Shown piece by piece: positions 60,547 through 64,000 of a DNA stretch of 64,000 bases; within the stretch, counting starts at the first letter, position 1, and each line of letters opens with the position of its first letter. The notes under the pieces are model-generated. The model did not search any database and was not told the origin of the DNA. It saw nothing but the letters and a program-made list of their open reading frames with translations. The stretch spans positions 8,843 to 72,842 of the forward strand of contig CAJUCE010000026.1 in the NCBI GenBank assembly GCA_910584865.1, in the 5' to 3' direction. The position numbers were made by a program, and so were the translations under genes. The stretch comes from an uncultured Acetatifactor sp. (lineage in GTDB: Bacteria > Bacillota > Clostridia > Lachnospirales > Lachnospiraceae).

Positions 60547-61272
60547 TCATCCTCCGCCCTGTCTGCGGCTCCCTTTTGCCGCCAATAAATCTTTCAGCCG
60601 TTGGGGCTCTGCAATGTACGGCATCTGGATGATGTCCAGCTCCTTTTCGGGGAGGGATATGTAACCGCAATGCGCTGGAAGATGGCTGGCCTTGTCAATC
60701 TGACAATTGGGGAACAGCATGGCGGCGGACTCCGTGGAGATGGTGGAGCCCATGTATATTTTTACGCCGAACTGTTCACGTATTGCCGTATCTATCACTT
60801 TGGCGTTGAACTGTTGGCTTATCAGTATCAGATGATAGCCGAAGCTTCTACCCATAAAGGCTATATGGCTTACCATCCCCATCAGCTCCTTGAAGCCCTT
60901 TGCGTCCTTTGACAGGGCATAGGAACTGAACTCGTCAAATAGCAGATACTTTTCGTGGCGCATTTTCCCCTTGACGGCGGCAAGGAAAGCATCATAGAAA
61001 GCTTTCAGTACCTTGTCACATTCCAGATATTCCCCATAGTCCGGGACAACCCCATCCCAGTCTCCCCCGGCCTTGAAGTCCGCAATGGAGAGTTTCGCGT
61101 CCGTGTCTAAAAGCTGGTTTACGATATATTGGGCGCAGACCGACTTCCCGCCGCCTGTTATGCCGGATATCAGCAAATGTGGCACGGAATCCGGGTGCCA
61201 GAGGAACGGCACTTTGGCACCCATCATCCAATACCCATGCGAGAACCCCAGCTTAAGGCTTTGGCCTGGCAT
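60547..61272 (-). CDS. FtsK/HerA-like DNA-translocating ATPase (coupling-protein-like)
   Basis: A 241-residue ATPase with Walker A LLISGITGGGKSVCAQ (about residues 34-48), Walker B KYLLFDEFSSYALS and the FtsK-type segment SFGYHLILISQQFN followed by REQFGVKIYMGSTISTESA. No membrane helix or gamma DNA-reading domain is present, so it is shorter than FtsK and closer to the coupling ATPases of small ICE/IME elements (Tn916 Orf21, TcpA). A Zot-like phage ATPase is less likely because it lacks a C-terminal helix. It may deliver the Rep-bound strand to a conjugation channel. It overlaps the preceding gene by 20 bases. Confidence 0.8.
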   Translation of the reverse strand: MPGQSLKLGFSHGYWMMGAKVPFLWHPDSVPHLLISGITGGGKSVCAQYIVNQLLDTDAKLSIADFKAGGDWDGVVPDYGEYLECDKVLKAFYDAFLAAVKGKMRHEKYLLFDEFSSYALSKDAKGFKELMGMVSHIAFMGRSFGYHLILISQQFNAKVIDTAIREQFGVKIYMGSTISTESAAMLFPNCQIDKASHLPAHCGYISLPEKELDIIQMPYIAEPQRLKDLLAAKGSRRQGGG

Positions 61273-61843
61273 AATTTATCTCCCTGTCTAATTCTTCATC
61301 ATGGAGGACTCCCTGATTGTCAGTGGAGGCGTGTTTCACGGCAATCCGATACCGCTTAAAGAACGGCTGCAAATCTTCTTTTTGTTCGGAATAATAGATA
61401 CTAATTGTTATTGAACCGTCCAATACATGATACTCCGAAAACATCCGCCAAGATAAACCGTACAGCTGTAGGTACTGCCGGGACTTTAGGCAGAGGAGCT
61501 TGCAAAGCTGGTTCAGTTCCTCCGCAGAAAGCTTGCGGTTCGGGACGAAGCTAAAGCGGATTCTGGGGGTGCCATCATAATAGTCGGCCAGACATTCGGG
61601 TGGAAAAGCGTCGTGGCAGTATTCTGCCAGAATCTTCAGGCAATTTTCCCAGAATGACATGTCAAAAATGTGTCGGGCATTGTCGCCGCTGAAAAGGACG
61701 CTTAAGACCCTGCCCAAATCCGCTTTGAATTTCCGGGTACACTCCGCCAGGTCATAGTTCGGGTGGGTCATCTTCACCCCTCCGACACAGAACGCCAATG
61801 CAAGCGCCATTAAAAATATCACCGTAAAAATCTCAATAATCAT
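61253..61843 (-). CDS. Membrane-anchored hypothetical protein of the element
   Basis: A 196-residue protein with an N-terminal helix (EIFTVIFLMALALAFCVGGV) and a soluble domain containing GTPRIRFSFVPNRKLSAEEL and LDGSITISIYYSEQKEDL. It overlaps the FtsK-like gene by 20 bases, so it could supply the membrane tether that ATPase lacks; this is inference. SD AGGAGG precedes ATG 61843. No family recognised. Confidence 0.65.
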   Translation of the reverse strand: MIIEIFTVIFLMALALAFCVGGVKMTHPNYDLAECTRKFKADLGRVLSVLFSGDNARHIFDMSFWENCLKILAEYCHDAFPPECLADYYDGTPRIRFSFVPNRKLSAEELNQLCKLLCLKSRQYLQLYGLSWRMFSEYHVLDGSITISIYYSEQKEDLQPFFKRYRIAVKHASTDNQGVLHDEELDREINYARPKP

Positions 61844-61910
61844 AAATCCAATCCTCCTTGTTTGTTATTTAGTTTTCCCAGGGGCATAAGCCCCCGGGTG
61901 CTACGGTCTC

Positions 61911-62177
61911 CTATTCGGATAAAACCCGAATCAGGGCGACAGGCTGGAAAGTGCCTTTGGCCGTAGTGATGGCCTTGCCATAATAAATCTCGATTTCCTG
62001 GCCTACTTCCAGGCCAGAGCAGTCGTGGCCGCCGACATAAACGGACTCTGCTTTCTGCCCCTGGCAGATATAGCCAGAGTCAGGGTTGAGCTGGTAAGCG
62101 TCAAAGTCGCCCACCACATGGAGCGTAGTTGAGTTCTTGCCGCCCCTTTCGCTTGTTACAATTCCCACTATGGTCAT
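61911..62177 (-). CDS. Small beta-rich hypothetical protein, possible ssDNA-binding role
   Basis: An 88-residue protein starting at ATG 62177 behind GGAGGAGG. It is predicted to be almost all beta strand (TIVGIVTSERGGKNSTTLHV, GLEVGQEIEIYYGKAITTAK). Rolling-circle elements and filamentous phages often encode a small OB-fold single-strand binding protein at this place, which fits but is not shown. The next gene downstream follows after 67 bases. Confidence 0.5.
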   Translation of the reverse strand: MTIVGIVTSERGGKNSTTLHVVGDFDAYQLNPDSGYICQGQKAESVYVGGHDCSGLEVGQEIEIYYGKAITTAKGTFQPVALIRVLSE

Positions 62178-62208
62178 CTTATCTTCCTCCTCCATAGTAG
62201 CAAAAGCA

Positions 62209-62302
62209 TGGTATAATAAACCTGCTACAGTATTATGTAACCGTGCTTCATTAAAGGGTTACACGGATAAGGTCTCTCCTGGTGGGGGAGGCCTTATTTT
62301 TT
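62209..62302 (+). ncRNA. Candidate small RNA antisense to the rep-operon leader
   Basis: An extended -10 promoter (TGGTATAAT, 62209-62217) is followed within 90 bases by a terminator (stem 62269-62279/62285-62295, then TTTTTT). The predicted transcript of about 80 nt contains a hairpin GTAACC/GGTTAC and no ORF. It runs opposite to the operon and overlaps the leader of the 88-residue gene. Rolling-circle plasmids commonly control copy number with such countertranscribed RNAs. Confidence 0.4.
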
Positions 62303-62475
62303 GCCTCATTTGCATCACCTCCTAAAAATCTCATGGCTGGATTTCCCGTTTGCCATAAAGCACAAGGACGAACTACTGGCTAATAGCTCTCTACAAGAGA
62401 TAGCTATAGTGTAGCAGCTACCGTGCGGATTTTTAGCAACATCAGGAAAAAATATGTAGCAGTTTTTCCACAATG

Positions 62476-62793
62476 CTAAGGGATAGGTGTAGTCAGGCTT
62501 TCCAAAAACGCCATCAGCAGTTTTTGCGAATCCTTGCTCAGCCTGGATACATAGTGGTTGAGCCGGAAGTTATCAGGCGCTTTCTCTCCAAATACCAGGT
62601 ACTCCAAACTTTCGGATGCAATGGTACAGTACCTAACCAGGATATCAAGGGGAGGCAGAGAAGTCCCCTTTTCATAATGTAGGATAGATTCCCTTGATAC
62701 ATTAAGCAATTGTGCCATGCGTTCCTGGGTATACGCTTTTTCTTTCCGAATTGATTTTAAATGACTGGAAAATCTTTCATTATCAAGTTGCAT
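62476..62793 (-). CDS. XRE-family regulator
   Basis: A 105-residue protein whose N-terminal 65 residues form a Cro/C1-type helix-turn-helix (LKSIRKEKAYTQERMAQLLN, then VSRESILHYEKGTSLPPLDI). The C-terminal part is helical and may dimerise. It is the first gene of the element's minus-strand cluster and may repress it. SD AGGAGG precedes ATG 62793. Confidence 0.9.
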   Translation of the reverse strand: MQLDNERFSSHLKSIRKEKAYTQERMAQLLNVSRESILHYEKGTSLPPLDILVRYCTIASESLEYLVFGEKAPDNFRLNHYVSRLSKDSQKLLMAFLESLTTPIP

Positions 62794-63412
62794 ATGCTAC
62801 CTCCTTTTCTGCAACCATTATGCCAGACAAGGAAAAATTAAAAAATGTACCCCGAGAAAAAATTTAAGCCAGGGAATCGCATATGCTGTAAAAAAATCAA
62901 GCCGGGGACGGGCTAAATTTGTGTAAACTGTAAAATAAGAATAGGTTCTAAATGACGATTGTGCAAATCATAAAAAAAAGAATGTCTTCTAAAAATATTT
63001 TTGTGCAAGGGGGAGATTGAGCTTGATTTCATCTTATAGAGATTAGTTTTGAGAAAATATACTGCATGAAAAACAGGATTGGAATTTTATATATAACTAA
63101 GGAAATAAAAGTAAATATGGAAATAATTAAGGGGAAATAATGCAAGCTAGAAGAACGTGCAGCCGTTCTATTGGCGCACGATAATAAAACTACAGCTAAC
63201 TCAATATAGAAATGGCTTATATGCTCCGCGACAAGCCATGGAATAGAGCTTATGCGACAGCCTGTTAGCTAACTGAAATCAAGTTCATAGGTAAGGGGAA
63301 TTGATAAAAGTGCATTTATCAATTCCCCCATCCCCATGGTCTGCCACCAGTTTCCGCTGTATCAAGGGGCTTTCGCGGCATAAAAAGGACGGCGCTATAG
63401 AGAAGCGCCAAT
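62794..63412. other. A+T-rich gene-free region between two XRE genes
   Basis: No convincing gene is present in these 619 bases on either strand. It contains a GCATATGC palindrome at about 62879 and a short inverted repeat AGAACG/CGTTCT near 63150. It is the most A+T-rich part of the element and probably holds promoters and operators. Confidence 0.45.
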
Positions 63413-63682
63413 TTATTCCACGTTCCCCTTGACACGCTGATTTTCCGTCTGTACCCCAGGATTTTCTGCAGGCTCATATATAAGCAAATCGGCCACATTG
63501 CATTTCAGGATATGGCATAGCCTGGCTATCGTATTCAAATCTATCCGGGCCACATCGTTCTTGCAGAAGCGGTTAATCTGGGTATGGCTTATCTCTGCCT
63601 TATATGATAATTGCGTCTTGCTTATTCCTTTTTCCTGAATCAGCTTTTCCAGGTTCAAAGTTACTTTTCCGAATTCGTCCAT
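63413..63682 (-). CDS. XRE-family regulator (short, YozG-like)
   Basis: An 89-residue Cro/C1-type DNA-binding protein. The helix-turn-helix covers LEKLIQEKGISKTQLSYKAE and ISHTQINRFCKNDVARIDLN, and TIARLCHILKCNVADLLIYE completes the five-helix fold, as in small YozG-type regulators. ATG 63682 is preceded by AAGGAG 11 bases upstream; two earlier in-frame ATGs at 63706-63709 lack an SD. It may belong to the element or to the flanking chromosome. Confidence 0.85.
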   Translation of the reverse strand: MDEFGKVTLNLEKLIQEKGISKTQLSYKAEISHTQINRFCKNDVARIDLNTIARLCHILKCNVADLLIYEPAENPGVQTENQRVKGNVE

Positions 63683-63787
63683 TGTCTTGCCAACTCCTTT
63701 TGGCATCATTATATAGAAGTTTTTAGGGATATGTCAGATTGATGATAATTGATGCAATATATATCCTGAAAGATATTTCATAAAAGA

Positions 63788-63816
63788 TTGAACTATCCTG
63801 TTGATGGTGGTATAAT
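63788..63816 (+). promoter_or_regulatory. Sigma-A promoter with long leader at the window end
   Basis: TTGAAC (63788-63793), 17 bases, TATAAT (63811-63816). About 155 transcribed bases precede the next start codon. A possible second promoter (TTGACA 63888) lies inside the leader. Confidence 0.7.
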
Positions 63817-63976
63817 GGGACTGAAACTAAGAATCTGGAACCGGTTTTGGCAATATGAAGAGCCTTTCAGTATTTCAGAGGTTCCTATTGACAAAAAATC
63901 CGGGGGGGTACTCTATAGGTGGATAAATCCCTGAACGGATTTCCAGAGAAAGAATCTCAACGAGGAGGAGACGGAC

Positions 63977-64000
63977 ATGAAGAAGAAAATCGTGACGGCA
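63977..64000 (+). CDS. 5' end of an unidentified gene (partial)
   Basis: ATG 63977 with AGGAGGAG 6 bases upstream encodes MKKKIVTA before the window ends. A basic start of this kind is common in exported proteins and lipoproteins. Nothing more can be said. Confidence 0.6.

Noticed and set aside
60547..61272. Filamentous-phage (inovirus) prophage reading of the element, with a Zot-like ATPase
   Set aside because: The ATPase lacks the Zot C-terminal membrane helix, its sequence is FtsK/HerA-like, and no coat or adsorption protein genes are present.

Overview
The window reads like the chromosome of a gut-type clostridium, most likely a member of the Lachnospiraceae (Firmicutes). The evidence is indirect: strong AGGAGG ribosome-binding sites, consensus sigma-A promoters, T-tailed hairpin terminators, a class II galT, VanW-family and DUF4340/GldG-type proteins, and lipoproteins with short clostridial signal peptides. 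No rRNA or species-level marker is present, so the genus cannot be fixed.

Layout. Positions 1-3.2 kb hold the end of a Tn554-type transposition module (tnpC-like) followed by three consecutive broken genes: a hypothetical with an in-frame TAG, a DUF4405 membrane protein with a frameshift, and an ApbE flavin transferase with an in-frame TAA. From 3.2 to 12.9 kb lie a GH13 lipoprotein, galK-galT, a MATE exporter, an orphan EF-Tu domain-2 protein, a triple PepSY lipoprotein with an internal tandem repeat, a 166-bp palindromic MITE-like repeat and a sulfatase. Positions 12.9-18.1 kb encode an ABC exporter (FtsX-type permease plus ATPase) with its own two-component system. Positions 18.1-26.7 kb are patchy: a nuclease-domain remnant, a DUF234 ATPase, a chemoreceptor, a sugar-binding lipoprotein, a GH31 core fragment, a twice-frameshifted methyltransferase, and a pyroglutamyl peptidase carrying a repeat insertion.

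Positions 26.7-36.5 kb carry tldE/tldD, a secreted protein, a patatin, an ABC-F ATPase, an AraC regulator and an AAA/nuclease protein. Positions 36.6-40.1 kb form a compact N-degron operon (clpS-clpA-aat) behind a perfect consensus promoter. Divergent from it is a short transcript whose small ORF contains a canonical TTTAAAG slippery site. Positions 40.6-56.4 kb are mostly housekeeping and transport genes (uppP, vanW-like, AIR-synthase-like, Lrp plus aminotransferase, trmL, AEC and MFS transporters). They also contain a deletion-like junction where a GH2-like gene runs into an ABC ATPase lacking its Walker A; that ATPase heads a GldF/G-type permease operon. A Gfo/Idh oxidoreductase ends this stretch.

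Positions 56.8-63.7 kb are the most interesting part. Two tandem tRNA-Gly genes are followed by a small integrated element. It has a tyrosine integrase, a replication initiator combining an HUH endonuclease with a superfamily 3 helicase (the architecture of CRESS-DNA virus Rep and pCRESS plasmids), an FtsK/HerA-like ATPase, small hypothetical proteins and two XRE regulators. Just upstream of rep is a cluster of three strong hairpins and four CTACA repeats that looks like a rolling-circle origin. On the opposite strand, further upstream, is a promoter-terminator unit that could be a copy-control RNA. The right end of the element was not found. The window ends at the start of a gene with a structured leader.

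A recurrent theme is genome wear. There are at least eight broken or truncated genes, and several otherwise normal proteins carry in-frame tandem-repeat insertions.
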